From Candidatus Nitronereus thalassa (lineage in GTDB: Bacteria > Nitrospirota > Nitrospiria > Nitrospirales > UBA8639), in the NCBI RefSeq assembly GCF_032191465.1, contig NZ_JAQOUE010000001.1, positions 2,480,001-2,544,000 on the forward strand: DNA of 64,000 nucleotides, given 5' to 3'. Positions 37,999 to 47,680 of this stretch are shown piece after piece (positions within the stretch are counted from its first letter, which is position 1; every line of letters begins with the position of its first letter). The notes below the pieces were generated by a model. It was given only the letters and a program-made list of their open reading frames with translations. It made no database searches and was not told where the DNA came from. The position numbers were made by a program, and so were the translations under genes.

Positions 37999-39107
37999 GA
38001 ATCGGAAGCTCCCAGGACTTCCACGTTGATCCCAAGACGCAATCGCTGCAACCCTTCCACGACCACAGGTTCTCCTTTCGCAAGTTCACCTTTCACAAGA
38101 ACACTGCCAGACTTTCGTGCAATCACCTGAACGGGAATCTTTTCAGCTTTGTTGTCCCGAACAATCCAAACAAAGGAACCCTCACGACCCCATTGCAAGG
38201 AAATCTCGGGGACGGTGGGATACTGCCCTCCTGGTATTTCCCATCGGGTTGTAAATGACATGCCGGGACGTAGAAGATCCGCTTTGTTCTGAAGATTGAC
38301 TCGGGCCAACACGGTCCGTCGCGTTTCATTTACACGACTTTCCAGAGCCGAAATATGTCCGGAGAAAGTGTGATCAAGATACGCTGGCGTGGTTGCCGTG
38401 ATGTTTTGTTGGTCCGCCTGTGCCTTTCTCAAAGCTCCAGCCAGGGCCTCGGGCACTTCAAAATCTACATGCAAGATTTCCCGATCATCTAAGTCTGTGA
38501 TCGGAGTATTGGTATCCACACGATCTCCAGGATCTATTTTTGGCAGACCAACGACACCATCAAAAGGGGCTTTTATCCTTCGTTTTTCCAAGTCCAACCA
38601 GGCTTGATCCAACGCGACCTGTGCTGCTTCGAAATCGGCCCGCGCCGTATCGACCTCACTTTCAGGAACGGCCCCTTCCTTTACCGCTTGTTCGTAACGA
38701 CCTAATAGGCTTCGCGCGTTTTTCAATTCAATTTCAGCGAGCCGCACGGCCAGTTTTTCTTCCCGGTCATCCAACAAGACCAGCACATCCCCTTTAGATA
38801 CACGATCCTGTGCCTCGAAGAGCACCGTGGTGACTTCCTCTGCCACCGCCGGAAATATTTTCACGGACAATCTTGCGCGGCCTGTACCCATTCCCTCAAA
38901 TACATGATCGTTGGAAGTCAGGATAACCGGCTGAACCAACACTTTGACAGCAGGAGAGACTATGTCAGAATGTGCGGTCTCTAAAATGGTTTCCTGGTCC
39001 GGACCCGCGAGCGTTTGTGATTCCGGTAAAGGGGTGGGCTTCCCCTCCTGCCCCGCGTCCGTACTCTCCTCTGAAAAACAGCCCACAAGAGAGAGCATGA
39101 GAATCAC
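37995..39107 (-). CDS. RND periplasmic adaptor lipoprotein (system 1)
   Basis: A membrane-fusion protein of 370 residues from GTG 39107, with lipobox LSLVGC directly at the N-terminus. Lipoyl-like and hairpin domains follow (VLVLLDDREEKLAVRLAEIE; AFDGVVGLPKIDPGDRVDTNTPI), then a beta-barrel and a membrane-proximal domain. The signal peptide looks truncated at GTG 39107. Extending the frame upstream gives an N-terminus VILEKLIIAVILMLSLVGC with a charged n-region, and AAAAGGAG lies at 39148-39141, so initiation at a rare ATT (39131-39129) or ATC (39137-39135) is more likely than GTG. ATGA overlap with the permease. Confidence 0.88.
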   Translation of the reverse strand: MILMLSLVGCFSEESTDAGQEGKPTPLPESQTLAGPDQETILETAHSDIVSPAVKVLVQPVILTSNDHVFEGMGTGRARLSVKIFPAVAEEVTTVLFEAQDRVSKGDVLVLLDDREEKLAVRLAEIELKNARSLLGRYEQAVKEGAVPESEVDTARADFEAAQVALDQAWLDLEKRRIKAPFDGVVGLPKIDPGDRVDTNTPITDLDDREILHVDFEVPEALAGALRKAQADQQNITATTPAYLDHTFSGHISALESRVNETRRTVLARVNLQNKADLLRPGMSFTTRWEIPGGQYPTVPEISLQWGREGSFVWIVRDNKAEKIPVQVIARKSGSVLVKGELAKGEPVVVEGLQRLRLGINVEVLGASDS

Positions 39108-39140
39108 GGCGATAATCAGTTTTTCTAAAATGACGATTTT

Positions 39141-39148
39141 CTCCTTTT
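39141..39148 (-). promoter_or_regulatory. Ribosome-binding site that implies a rare start codon
   Basis: AAAAGGAG reads on minus from 39148 to 39141. No ATG, GTG or TTG follows at a normal distance in the adaptor frame; ATT nine bases on and ATC three bases on are the only candidates before the long signal peptide. This decides that the adaptor probably starts upstream of 39107. Confidence 0.55.
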
Positions 39149-39395
39149 GTTTGGTGATGGACGATGCAATTTTTCAATTTTCTCCATTAGGGGAGGCTTA
39201 ATTCGAGACCTTGTCAAAAAACTTCAAACGAAACCTTTTCGAGTGAAACCATTCTTGGTGTTTGGAAATTGTCCCTCTTGTCACAAATTGATTTGGCGCC
39301 CGGTAAAGACGAGTTGATGTCTAGCCATATGACAAATCGAGCCCGTGTCCATCTCTTTTGGAATTTTATATCACTCACACTGGTGCTCCACCTTG

Positions 39396-42300
39396 CTAAG
39401 ATTCAGAATCTGATTGCACTTGAACATGGTGTAAGGCCTCTTGTCCTTTCCTCAAACACAGGCCTTGAATGTCTTCAACAACCAAATACAAACAGGGGAT
39501 TAAAATCAGCATGATGGCAGTGGAGAACAAAATGCCAAATCCCAAGGAAATGGCCATCGGGATCATAAAGCGAGCTTGACGGGACGTTTCGAAAATCATG
39601 GGGGCCAAGCCACCAAACGTACTCAAAGTGGTGAGAAGAATCGGGCGAAATCGCCGAATGCCTGCCAGCCTGATGGCTTCGAAAGGCTCCACGCCTTCTT
39701 GCCGTTTCTTGTTCGCATAATCGATCATGATGAGTGAGTCGTTCACCACCACCCCCCCCAGTGCGATCATGCCCATCATGCTGATGATACTAATGTTATA
39801 TCCCATGATCATGTGACCAATCACGGCGCCAACAAATCCGAATGGGATTGCCATCATCACAATGGCCGGTTGCACATAACTGCGAAAGGGAACGGCCAAT
39901 AAGACATAGATAATGATTAAAGACAACGTGGTACTGTACAGAAAACTATTCATGGCATCTCGTAGATCCGCACGCCGTCCTTCAAAGCTGTAGCTCAGGC
40001 CTGGGTCTTCGCTCAGGAGTTGGGGAAGAATGTCGGTCTTGAGGGTGTTGAGGACGAGGTTTGTTTCCTTGATGGGTTGCACATTTGCAGTGACGGTCAC
40101 GGTGCGATGTCCGTCACGCCGATTGATTTCCCGAAACGCCCGATCTCTTTTCACCGTGGCCACTTGATACAAGGGCACTTCTTGCCTTCCCGGAGTTCGG
40201 ATCACGAGATTCTCGACGTGATATTCGCTCGTCCGTTCCGATTCGGGAAGTCGAACCAGCACTTTTATCTCGTTACGGCCTCGTTGTTGTCGAAGCGCTT
40301 GGGAACCATAAAACGCGTGACGCACCTGCCTGGCAATTTCTTGAGCCGTGAGCCCCAAACTTCGGGCTTCTTCATTAATACGAAAGTTAAGCTGGGGTTT
40401 CCCTGGGGAATACCCATCATCAACATCTTTGACACTGGAGAATTCGGCAATCCGTTCGGCCAACCGCGCACTGGCCTTATCCAACAGGTCAATATCACGA
40501 TGGCTCAATTCCACACTGATGGAAGGGCCTCGACCCGGTCCACCGCTGTCTGACTCGAATCGAACATATTCCACACCAGGAATTCCCGGCGTGCGCGCTC
40601 TCCACAAATTGGTTAACGCATTCGTATTCAAGGGGCGGGTTTCTGGTGGCGGCAAATGGATCCGTACATTGATGGTATTGTTTTGAACCAGAGTAAAGAT
40701 GCCGGTGGTCAGTGCCTCTCCGCCATTTTCCTGAATCACTTCTTGCGCGGAATTTACCAACACATCTCGAACTCGAATGATTTCCCGAAGGGGGCTACCA
40801 AAGGGTAGGACTGCGGTGGCGCTGGCAAAATCCGCCTCCACCTTCGGCATCAGAATAAATCCCATACGTCCGCTGAGAGGAAATGCCAGTATGATGGCAA
40901 AAAAAGCCAAGCAGAGTGAGACGCTCACATAGCGATGATACATGGCCCGCCGCAGAAAAGGACCGTAGATGTCTTCAACAAAATGGGTAAAGGTGCGACT
41001 GAATCGTTGTTGGAAGTGATGAAGGGCCGCCCCCACCTTTCCGGGTGGCTGGGTGGTTCCATGTGCCAAGTGGGATGGAAGAATAAACAACGCTTCGACC
41101 CAGGAAATGATAAAGGCCGTGGATACCACCGCGGGAATCACCGCCCATATTTTGCCAAAGGATCCGGGCACGAACATGAGCGGAAGAAACGCCACGATAT
41201 TGGTGAGAATGCTAAACCCGATAGGGATGGCAATATCTCGGGCTCCTTGGATGGCTGCATCCATGAGTGTCATGCCCCGTTGCCGATATTCATAAATGTT
41301 TTCCCCTGCAATAATGGCATCATCCACCACAATTCCCAGGGCGATGATAAACGCAAACAACGAAATCATATTGATCGAAACCGACATGACCGGAAGAAAC
41401 AATAATGCGCCGAGAAAGGAGATGGGGATTCCCATGGTCACCCAGAATGCGAGTTTATATTCCAGAAAGAGGGTCAGGATGACTAACACCAGGAACAGTC
41501 CCAGAAATCCGTTGCGGAGTAGAAGCGTCAGTCGTTGGTAATAAATTTCTGAACGATCCTTTTGAACGGCATACTCAATCCCTGGGGGAAGATCCTGGAC
41601 AATCCGATTCATCGCCAATTTCGCACTAGTCGCGACCCCGATAGGTGTTTGATCTCCCACCCGGTAAATTTCGATTCCGATAGCGCGCATACCATTGAAC
41701 GTGGCGAAGGTGTCACTCTCTTCGAATCCTTCCGATACCCGGGCGATATCACGAAGACGCAAGATGGTGCCGGCTTGGGTGGCAATGATGGGAATATCAC
41801 GAAACTCGGATGCCCAATCTCGTCGTTCCTGCACGCGAAGCAAGATTTCGCCGCTCGACGTGTCTACACTACCCCCCGACCGATCCAACGCCGTGGCCGA
41901 AATAATTTGTGCGATCCGTTCCAACGTGAGTCCGTAGGATCTGAGATCCTCCTGGGACACTTCCACATGGATTTCATAGGGCCGAGCTCCTTCGAAATCG
42001 ATTTGCGTGATTCCCGGTTCTTGGAGAAGGCGATCGCGAACCTGTTCGGCGGCTTCGCGGAGATCCCACTCGGAGACGTTGCCAAACAACTGGAGATTCA
42101 AGACGTCGCGACGATGCGTATCCAGCGTGACCTGGGGTTCTTCAGCATCTTCGGGAAAGGTCACAATTCGCCCGATTTCCTGTTGAATGTCCTGATACAC
42201 TTTTTGATTGTTGGAATGTGCCAGCAACTCGACGACGACCGTTCCCTGATTTTCTGAAGCCGTGGCTCGAACTTCCTTGACACCTTCAAGGCTGCGAACG

Positions 42301-42560
42301 GCCTCTTCAATGGCCAAAATGACGCCTTGCTCAACTTCTTCGGGGCTGGCTCCCGGGAATGGAACACTGATAGTTACTGTATCTTCTTCAAATTCCGGGA
42401 AGACTTCCTGTTTAATCTGGGTGGCCATGAATAACCCGCCCAATAATAAACACAACATAAAGAGATTGGGGGTGACTCGGTTGTGGACCATCCATGCCAA
42501 AGGTCCAGAGTTCTTCGAACGTTTGGACCTGGAAAGTTTAATGTCCATTGTTGGACTCAT
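39396..42560 (-). CDS. RND efflux permease (system 2)
   Basis: A 1054-residue transporter with 12 spans. TM4 has IIALGIVVDDAIIAGEN with both Asp. In TM10, the position that is Lys in AcrB (K940) is Val (GGVVVNDSLIMID), unlike system 1. The opening MVHNRVTPNLFMLCLLLGGLF is followed by the porter pattern FPGASPEEVEQGV. The gene start is ATG 42560 or ATG 42548; either overlaps the adaptor end. It probably belongs to a different RND subfamily with another ion-coupling detail. Last gene of the OMP-MFP-RND operon. Confidence 0.94.
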   Translation of the reverse strand: MSPTMDIKLSRSKRSKNSGPLAWMVHNRVTPNLFMLCLLLGGLFMATQIKQEVFPEFEEDTVTISVPFPGASPEEVEQGVILAIEEAVRSLEGVKEVRATASENQGTVVVELLAHSNNQKVYQDIQQEIGRIVTFPEDAEEPQVTLDTHRRDVLNLQLFGNVSEWDLREAAEQVRDRLLQEPGITQIDFEGARPYEIHVEVSQEDLRSYGLTLERIAQIISATALDRSGGSVDTSSGEILLRVQERRDWASEFRDIPIIATQAGTILRLRDIARVSEGFEESDTFATFNGMRAIGIEIYRVGDQTPIGVATSAKLAMNRIVQDLPPGIEYAVQKDRSEIYYQRLTLLLRNGFLGLFLVLVILTLFLEYKLAFWVTMGIPISFLGALLFLPVMSVSINMISLFAFIIALGIVVDDAIIAGENIYEYRQRGMTLMDAAIQGARDIAIPIGFSILTNIVAFLPLMFVPGSFGKIWAVIPAVVSTAFIISWVEALFILPSHLAHGTTQPPGKVGAALHHFQQRFSRTFTHFVEDIYGPFLRRAMYHRYVSVSLCLAFFAIILAFPLSGRMGFILMPKVEADFASATAVLPFGSPLREIIRVRDVLVNSAQEVIQENGGEALTTGIFTLVQNNTINVRIHLPPPETRPLNTNALTNLWRARTPGIPGVEYVRFESDSGGPGRGPSISVELSHRDIDLLDKASARLAERIAEFSSVKDVDDGYSPGKPQLNFRINEEARSLGLTAQEIARQVRHAFYGSQALRQQRGRNEIKVLVRLPESERTSEYHVENLVIRTPGRQEVPLYQVATVKRDRAFREINRRDGHRTVTVTANVQPIKETNLVLNTLKTDILPQLLSEDPGLSYSFEGRRADLRDAMNSFLYSTTLSLIIIYVLLAVPFRSYVQPAIVMMAIPFGFVGAVIGHMIMGYNISIISMMGMIALGGVVVNDSLIMIDYANKKRQEGVEPFEAIRLAGIRRFRPILLTTLSTFGGLAPMIFETSRQARFMIPMAISLGFGILFSTAIMLILIPCLYLVVEDIQGLCLRKGQEALHHVQVQSDSES

Positions 42561-43773
42561 TTTGAGGTTCGGTGGCGATTGGCGGCATGGGGCGAAGAGG
42601 CATTCCTTCGGTGGGCGAAGGAACGTCCGTCACAATCAAACGGTCTCCTTCTTGAAGACCCTGAGAGATCAGGACATGACTAGGGCCACGATAAAGGACA
42701 GTGATTTGACGAATCTCCAGAGCCTCGTGTTCGGTGAGGAGCCAGACGGCATCACCATCGCGGACGAAATTTCGGTCCACCTTTGCCACCTGTTCCATCT
42801 CATGCCCTTGAATTTCTGCTCGCAAATAGGATCCGAGTAATACCTGTGGACCTTCGGGATGGTCTGTATGAAGATTCAAGGGGTCTTCGATCGCCACGAG
42901 AACCCTGGCCATCCGTCCTTCAGTTTCCAAATCCGTCAACAACCGAATAACCTTGCCGGTTCGAAATGTTCCCTTGCCCCAGACGGCGTCATGATAAAGT
43001 TTTACCGGCGACCCTGTTCTGTCCGGTGAGGCCGGGATCTTGATCCAGCGGAGCTGGGACTGCGCGATTGATAATTCGACCCAATATTCATCCGTACCCA
43101 CTAGTGTGACGATGTCCGAAGACGTGGTGATGTAGGCGCCCAGGTCCACATGACGTTCCAGCACGGTGGAATCAAAGGGAGCCTTCAACGCCGTGCGGCT
43201 CAAGGCGAGTTTGGCTGATTCTAGAGCGGCCTTTGCGGCATCGATATTGGCTTGACTGGACTGTAACTGAGGCAACCGAAGCACAAGGGTTTTTTCTCGT
43301 TCGGAAATGCCTTCTCCCAACAGATCAAATTCCTGTTTCGCTACCACCTGATTGCCTTGTTCCAGTAACAGTTCAGCGCGAGCTTTTTCCAGGTCGGTGT
43401 GTCGTTGTCGAACCGCCAAGGCATAATCTGCTGGATTTAAGCGCAGGATCGTCTCCCCTTTGGAAAAACGACCCCCAGGAGACAGTTCCGGGCTTACCTT
43501 AGTAATCTCCCCAATTACTTGGGCGCGAAGGGTGGTGCGATGGGCGGGTTGAACGCTACCCCATGCCTCAATCATCACCGGATGGGTAGCCAGGGTGATG
43601 TTTATAGTATCGACCAGGCTTGCTTGCCGGGATTTGGCTTTGCGTTCAGGATGGGGAGCGGTCTTAACTAGTGAAAATGCAATTCCCGCTGCGAGCAGCA
43701 GAATTCCCAGGGGGAGAACGATTTTGAGTCCCCATCGAAATCTGGGACTGATGGTTGGAGGCGTCAGTGACAT
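42538..43773 (-). CDS. RND periplasmic adaptor (system 2)
   Basis: A 411-residue membrane-fusion protein with an N-terminal membrane anchor (about 12-32; VLPLGILLLAAGIAFSLV) and no lipobox. Hairpin and lipoyl domains follow the usual order (VIGEITKVSPELSPGGRFSKGETILRLNP; LKAPFDSTVLERHVDLGAYI) and then the beta-barrel. It overlaps the permease gene and is 30 bp from the upstream OMP gene. Confidence 0.93.
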   Translation of the reverse strand: MSLTPPTISPRFRWGLKIVLPLGILLLAAGIAFSLVKTAPHPERKAKSRQASLVDTINITLATHPVMIEAWGSVQPAHRTTLRAQVIGEITKVSPELSPGGRFSKGETILRLNPADYALAVRQRHTDLEKARAELLLEQGNQVVAKQEFDLLGEGISEREKTLVLRLPQLQSSQANIDAAKAALESAKLALSRTALKAPFDSTVLERHVDLGAYITTSSDIVTLVGTDEYWVELSIAQSQLRWIKIPASPDRTGSPVKLYHDAVWGKGTFRTGKVIRLLTDLETEGRMARVLVAIEDPLNLHTDHPEGPQVLLGSYLRAEIQGHEMEQVAKVDRNFVRDGDAVWLLTEHEALEIRQITVLYRGPSHVLISQGLQEGDRLIVTDVPSPTEGMPLRPMPPIATEPQNESNNGH

Positions 43774-43803
43774 GAAAGGTTTCTTATAAGTTTGAACATT
43801 TGG

Positions 43804-45231
43804 TTAGCCTGCCGATGAAGTCAGTTCCCGTACTTCCGGTTTTTTCAATTCCCATCCCCCAGCGAGAGCTCGGGCCAGGTCGACTCGAAAATCAATCAAG
43901 TTTCGTCGCGCAGTGAGAATTTGTCGTTCCAACACTTGCTGGCTCACGAGGGCATTGAGCACGTCGATATAAGCGGTTGCCCCTTGGATATATCGACCCC
44001 GCAAACGTTGGATCACTTGGGTGGCGAGATGGAATTGTTGTTCCAAACTGGCGGTTTTTTCCCGTTGTTGAGCTTCACGGGATAATGCGTCTTCGACTTC
44101 TCGAATCGCCTGAAGCACGGTCGATTCATAATTATTGAGTGCCTCGGACAGCAGGGCCTCGCGTCGTTCTACTTCAGCGGCCCTGGCCCCGGCATCAATC
44201 AACGGGGCGACGACCTGCGTGGCCACAGTGGCCAACCAACTGGAAAACAACCCAGCGGGGGCGGTGGCGAACGACCCGCCCGTGAGGGTGGAGCTCAAGT
44301 TTGTCGTCAATGATCCCGTCAGATCAATTCGGGGAAATCGATCCGCAATGGCGGCGGCGATGCGGGCATCCGCGGCTTGCACTTGGTAAAAATTTCCTTT
44401 GACATCCGGCCGCCTCTGCAGAAATTCCACGAGCAGTCCAGTCGCCGGCAGCGGTGGAATCATAAGAAGTGACTCCTCCCGAGGGAGGTGGATCGCTTGG
44501 GGCGGTTGCCCAACGAGAATGGCCAATTGATGACTCAAAGTTTCAATTCGCGCGACCACATCCTTGGTTTCTCCCCGCGTTTGTTCAATGAGTTGCCGCT
44601 GTCGCAAGACATCGGCTGCACCCGCGACTCCCTGCCGAAACCGTAAGGTGACGAGGTGCAGGACTTTTTCATTGGTCGCGATTTGGCGATTCAGCAAGGC
44701 CAGTTGACCTCGTTGCTCGGTCATGTTGTACCAAGCCTTGGCAATCTCCGCCGAGAGAGTTAAGCCGGCTGTCTGGACATCCGCGTCACTGGCTTCGGCG
44801 TCAAATTGTGCCGCCGTGGTATTTGCCCGAACTCGTCCCCACAGGTCCAATTCGTAAGCTGCTGCCAACCCCAATTGAAACCGGTCAGTCTCGCGGCCAT
44901 TATTGTCCCGACTACGGCTAGCATTCAGCGTACCGTTTAGACTCGGAAATCGGGCGGCCCCCTCACGGGATAGCACGGCCTCCGCTTGTCGCAATCGATC
45001 CCAAGTGGCCAATAACGACGGATTATGTTCTAACCCCAGATCGATGAGGGTATTGAGGTTCTGATCCTCAAACGCTTCCCACCATTTGTCTGGAAGGGGA
45101 TGCTTCCCCGAATGAGAAAATTGAGGAGGAAGCTGAGCCTGCAATGTGATGGGTGTGGGATTGGACAAGCATCCACCTATCAGCGCACTATTGAGAATCA
45201 AGACCATGTTAAACCAGCGCCATTGGTTCAT
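43804..45231 (-). CDS. RND outer-membrane lipoprotein, NodT family (system 2)
   Basis: A 475-residue channel protein with lipobox IGGC near residue 21. TolC-like helices carry the pattern DRLRQAEAVLSREGAARFPSLNG near 85 and ADRFPRIDLTGSL near 300. It is first in its operon, in contrast to system 1 where the OMP gene is last. It is divergent to the OmpR-type regulator, and the 215-bp region between them carries the direct repeat at 45365-45383. Confidence 0.93.
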   Translation of the reverse strand: MNQWRWFNMVLILNSALIGGCLSNPTPITLQAQLPPQFSHSGKHPLPDKWWEAFEDQNLNTLIDLGLEHNPSLLATWDRLRQAEAVLSREGAARFPSLNGTLNASRSRDNNGRETDRFQLGLAAAYELDLWGRVRANTTAAQFDAEASDADVQTAGLTLSAEIAKAWYNMTEQRGQLALLNRQIATNEKVLHLVTLRFRQGVAGAADVLRQRQLIEQTRGETKDVVARIETLSHQLAILVGQPPQAIHLPREESLLMIPPLPATGLLVEFLQRRPDVKGNFYQVQAADARIAAAIADRFPRIDLTGSLTTNLSSTLTGGSFATAPAGLFSSWLATVATQVVAPLIDAGARAAEVERREALLSEALNNYESTVLQAIREVEDALSREAQQREKTASLEQQFHLATQVIQRLRGRYIQGATAYIDVLNALVSQQVLERQILTARRNLIDFRVDLARALAGGWELKKPEVRELTSSAG

Positions 45232-45364
45232 GCTCTACCTCTAAAAACTCTCCGGGTCTCGTGGTTCGAGCTGCCTATGCCTAGTAGGGAATTATAACGG
45301 AGACGTGCATCCTGAGGGTCTGTGCGTTCAAACTTTTTTGTATGAAAGTGTAACGATCCCTAGG

Positions 45365-45383
45365 TTTGATACACTTTGATACA
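45365..45383. promoter_or_regulatory. Tandem direct repeat, candidate OmpR-type operator
   Basis: TTTGATACA occurs at 45365-45373 and again at 45375-45383, a 10-bp period. OmpR/PhoB-class regulators bind direct repeats spaced by one helical turn. The site lies in the divergent region between the RND system 2 operon and the response regulator gene, so autoregulation and pump control by one site are possible. Confidence 0.55.
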
Positions 45384-45446
45384 ATTTTTCTTTTCACGGG
45401 TGATCGCTTACCGGCATAATAGAACGAAAATCTGTTCAGGAACCCC

Positions 45447-46166
45447 ATGGACCCTTCACCTCATATTCTCATCGTTGATGACGAACCGACGATTCGCGGC
45501 CCTCTCGCTACCTATCTTACTCAAAACGGGTTTCGTCTTAGCACTGCGGGAAATGCGTCCGAAGCAAAGAAGGTACTTGAATCCAGTGCCATTGAACTCG
45601 TCGTGCTGGATATCATGATGCCTGGAGAAAATGGGTTATCCCTCTGCCGGCATCTACGGGAGACGAAAGATATTCCGACCATTTTATTAACCGCCATGGC
45701 CGAGGAAACCGATCGCATCGTGGGTTTGGAGATGGGAGCGGATGATTACGTGGTGAAACCCTTCAATCCTCGTGAACTCTTGGCGCGAATCAAATCTGTC
45801 TTGCGTCGCGCCAACAGCTTGCCCAAAAAAGAACCATTAGTCTTCGCCAAAACGATTACCTTCGATCCCTGGCGGTTATATGTCGCGCAGCGGGAACTCA
45901 TGGGGAACGATGGTGTTGCCATTCCGCTTAGTACCAGTGAGTTCGGGCTCCTCATGGTATTTCTCCAACACCCGCAAATGGTGCTGACTCGTGATCAATT
46001 ACTCGATCTCACGCGCAATCGAGCCGCGGAAATGTTTGATCGCAGCATTGATATTCAAGTGAGCCGACTTCGGAAGAAAATTGAACGTGATCCGAAAAAT
46101 CCCACGCTTATTAAAACGGTATGGGGCGGGGGCTATACCTTTACAGGAGAGATCCAAACCGAATGA
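45447..46166 (+). CDS. OmpR-family response regulator
   Basis: A 239-residue regulator. The receiver has the acidic DDE at 11-13, phospho-acceptor Asp55 (VVLDIMMPG), a Thr of LLTA near 83 and the Lys of VVKPFN near 104. The C-terminal winged helix (about 140-235) ends with ERDPKNPTLIKTVWGGGYTF, as in OmpR. Its stop overlaps the kinase start (ATGA). It most likely controls the divergent RND operon. Confidence 0.95.
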   Translation: MDPSPHILIVDDEPTIRGPLATYLTQNGFRLSTAGNASEAKKVLESSAIELVVLDIMMPGENGLSLCRHLRETKDIPTILLTAMAEETDRIVGLEMGADDYVVKPFNPRELLARIKSVLRRANSLPKKEPLVFAKTITFDPWRLYVAQRELMGNDGVAIPLSTSEFGLLMVFLQHPQMVLTRDQLLDLTRNRAAEMFDRSIDIQVSRLRKKIERDPKNPTLIKTVWGGGYTFTGEIQTE

Positions 46167-47680
46167 TTCCTCTGGTGGCATCCTTCCAACGTTGGTTACC
46201 CCAGAGGCTGGCGAGCCAAATGATTGGGTTGCTTCTGGGTGCCTTGGTCATTGCGCAAGTAGCCAACTTTCTCATTTTCATGATGGATGAGCGTCGGGCG
46301 GCGAATCGGCTGGTGGAGCGGACGCAAATTTTGGAACGCACTGCCTCGCTGGTCCAACTCATCGAACATAGTTCCCCAGGAATCCATGGGAAAATGGTCC
46401 AAGCCGCGAGCTCTCGGAAACTGTACTTTTGGTTTTCGGATGTTAGCCCCATCCCGGCGAATACGCCGCAGACAGACAACGATCTTATGGCACGACTCAA
46501 AGAATTATTGGGGGATCATGACATTCACCAGTTACGAATTTTGACCCACGAACAACAGAAATTACTCATGAAAGAAGAAAAGACCACTCAGACCTTTGGT
46601 GATCCTGACGTCATTTCTTTCTCAAAGAGATTGCAACAACAGGTGGCTTCCTTACCTCTCTCTAAAGTGGATCCGCCAGGCCTTCTGGTCTCCGCGCATC
46701 TTGCCGATGGAAGATGGCTCAATGCGGGGTTGGGTATAAATCCCCCACTCAGCCGATGGGTGTGGCCGACATTTTTTTCTATGGTGTTGGCGGTAGGAAG
46801 TATTTGCATCATCGTCGTGTTCATGGTGAAACGTATCACCCGTCCTCTACAACGGTTGGCTGAAGCTGCAGAACTGGTCGGGCGCGGGGAGACCATCACC
46901 CCTGTATCTGAAGATGGACCGGTTGATATTCAACAGACCATTCATGCGTTCAATCGCATGTATGACAGGCTTCAACGGTTTGTCCAGGATCGGACCAGGA
47001 TGTTGGCGGCGATTAGTCATGATCTTCGTACACCGATTACTTCCCTACGACTCCAGGCCGAATTGATTACGGATGAAGACGCAAAAGAAAAGATTTTGAA
47101 AACGTTGGATGAAATGCAACACATGACCGAAGCCACGTTGGCGTTTGCTCGCGATGAAGCCTCAGCCGAACAGTCTCGTTCCGTGGACCTGGCGGCATTA
47201 GTCGACAGCCTCTGCCAGGACTTGGCGGACTTGGGCATGGAAGTGAGTTGTGAGGCCACGGAAAAAACGCCGTATACTTGCCGTCCGGTGAGTCTAAAAC
47301 GTGCCCTGCGCAATTTGATTGAAAATGCCGTGCACTATGGTCAACGAGCGCGGGTTGAATTGCAGCAAGCCGAAGGGGAATTTCAAATCCTCATCTGGGA
47401 TAACGGGCCCGGCATTCCGGAACAGGATGAAGAACGCGTGTTCCAACCCTTCGTGCGACTGGAGGAATCCCGAAGCCATGAAACCGGGGGGATTGGACTC
47501 GGTCTGGCCATTGCGCGTTCCATCGTGCGACAACATGGTGGGGACATTACCTTGGCCAAGTATAAGTCTCAGGAATTTTGTGTCACCGTCCATCTCCCCC
47601 AATCCCATTCGACGATTGGACAATCCGGTCATCAAGTCCAAGTATCGGAACGACCTACCTTAACCAGAACGATCCTGTGA
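46163..47680 (+). CDS. EnvZ-type sensor histidine kinase
   Basis: A 505-residue kinase from ATG 46163 (overlap with the regulator stop). Two membrane spans (about 18-40 and 200-225) bracket a periplasmic sensor; a HAMP domain (RRLAEAAELVGRGE region) is followed by the H-box AISHDLRTPITSLRLQ (His near 285), N-box RNLIENAVHYG, G1 DNGPGIPEQ and GGIGLGLAIARSIV. Its periplasmic part has no known fold by eye. The stop overlaps the peptidase start (GTGA). Confidence 0.94.
   Translation: MIPLVASFQRWLPQRLASQMIGLLLGALVIAQVANFLIFMMDERRAANRLVERTQILERTASLVQLIEHSSPGIHGKMVQAASSRKLYFWFSDVSPIPANTPQTDNDLMARLKELLGDHDIHQLRILTHEQQKLLMKEEKTTQTFGDPDVISFSKRLQQQVASLPLSKVDPPGLLVSAHLADGRWLNAGLGINPPLSRWVWPTFFSMVLAVGSICIIVVFMVKRITRPLQRLAEAAELVGRGETITPVSEDGPVDIQQTIHAFNRMYDRLQRFVQDRTRMLAAISHDLRTPITSLRLQAELITDEDAKEKILKTLDEMQHMTEATLAFARDEASAEQSRSVDLAALVDSLCQDLADLGMEVSCEATEKTPYTCRPVSLKRALRNLIENAVHYGQRARVELQQAEGEFQILIWDNGPGIPEQDEERVFQPFVRLEESRSHETGGIGLGLAIARSIVRQHGGDITLAKYKSQEFCVTVHLPQSHSTIGQSGHQVQVSERPTLTRTIL

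Noticed and set aside
40020-40553. Open frame of 177 codons on plus inside the second RND permease
   Set aside because: Antisense to a clear RND gene whose own translation has all family motifs; no ribosome site or known domain.
41562-42257. Open frame of 231 codons on plus inside the second RND permease
   Set aside because: Antisense shadow of the permease; composition follows the other strand's codon pattern.
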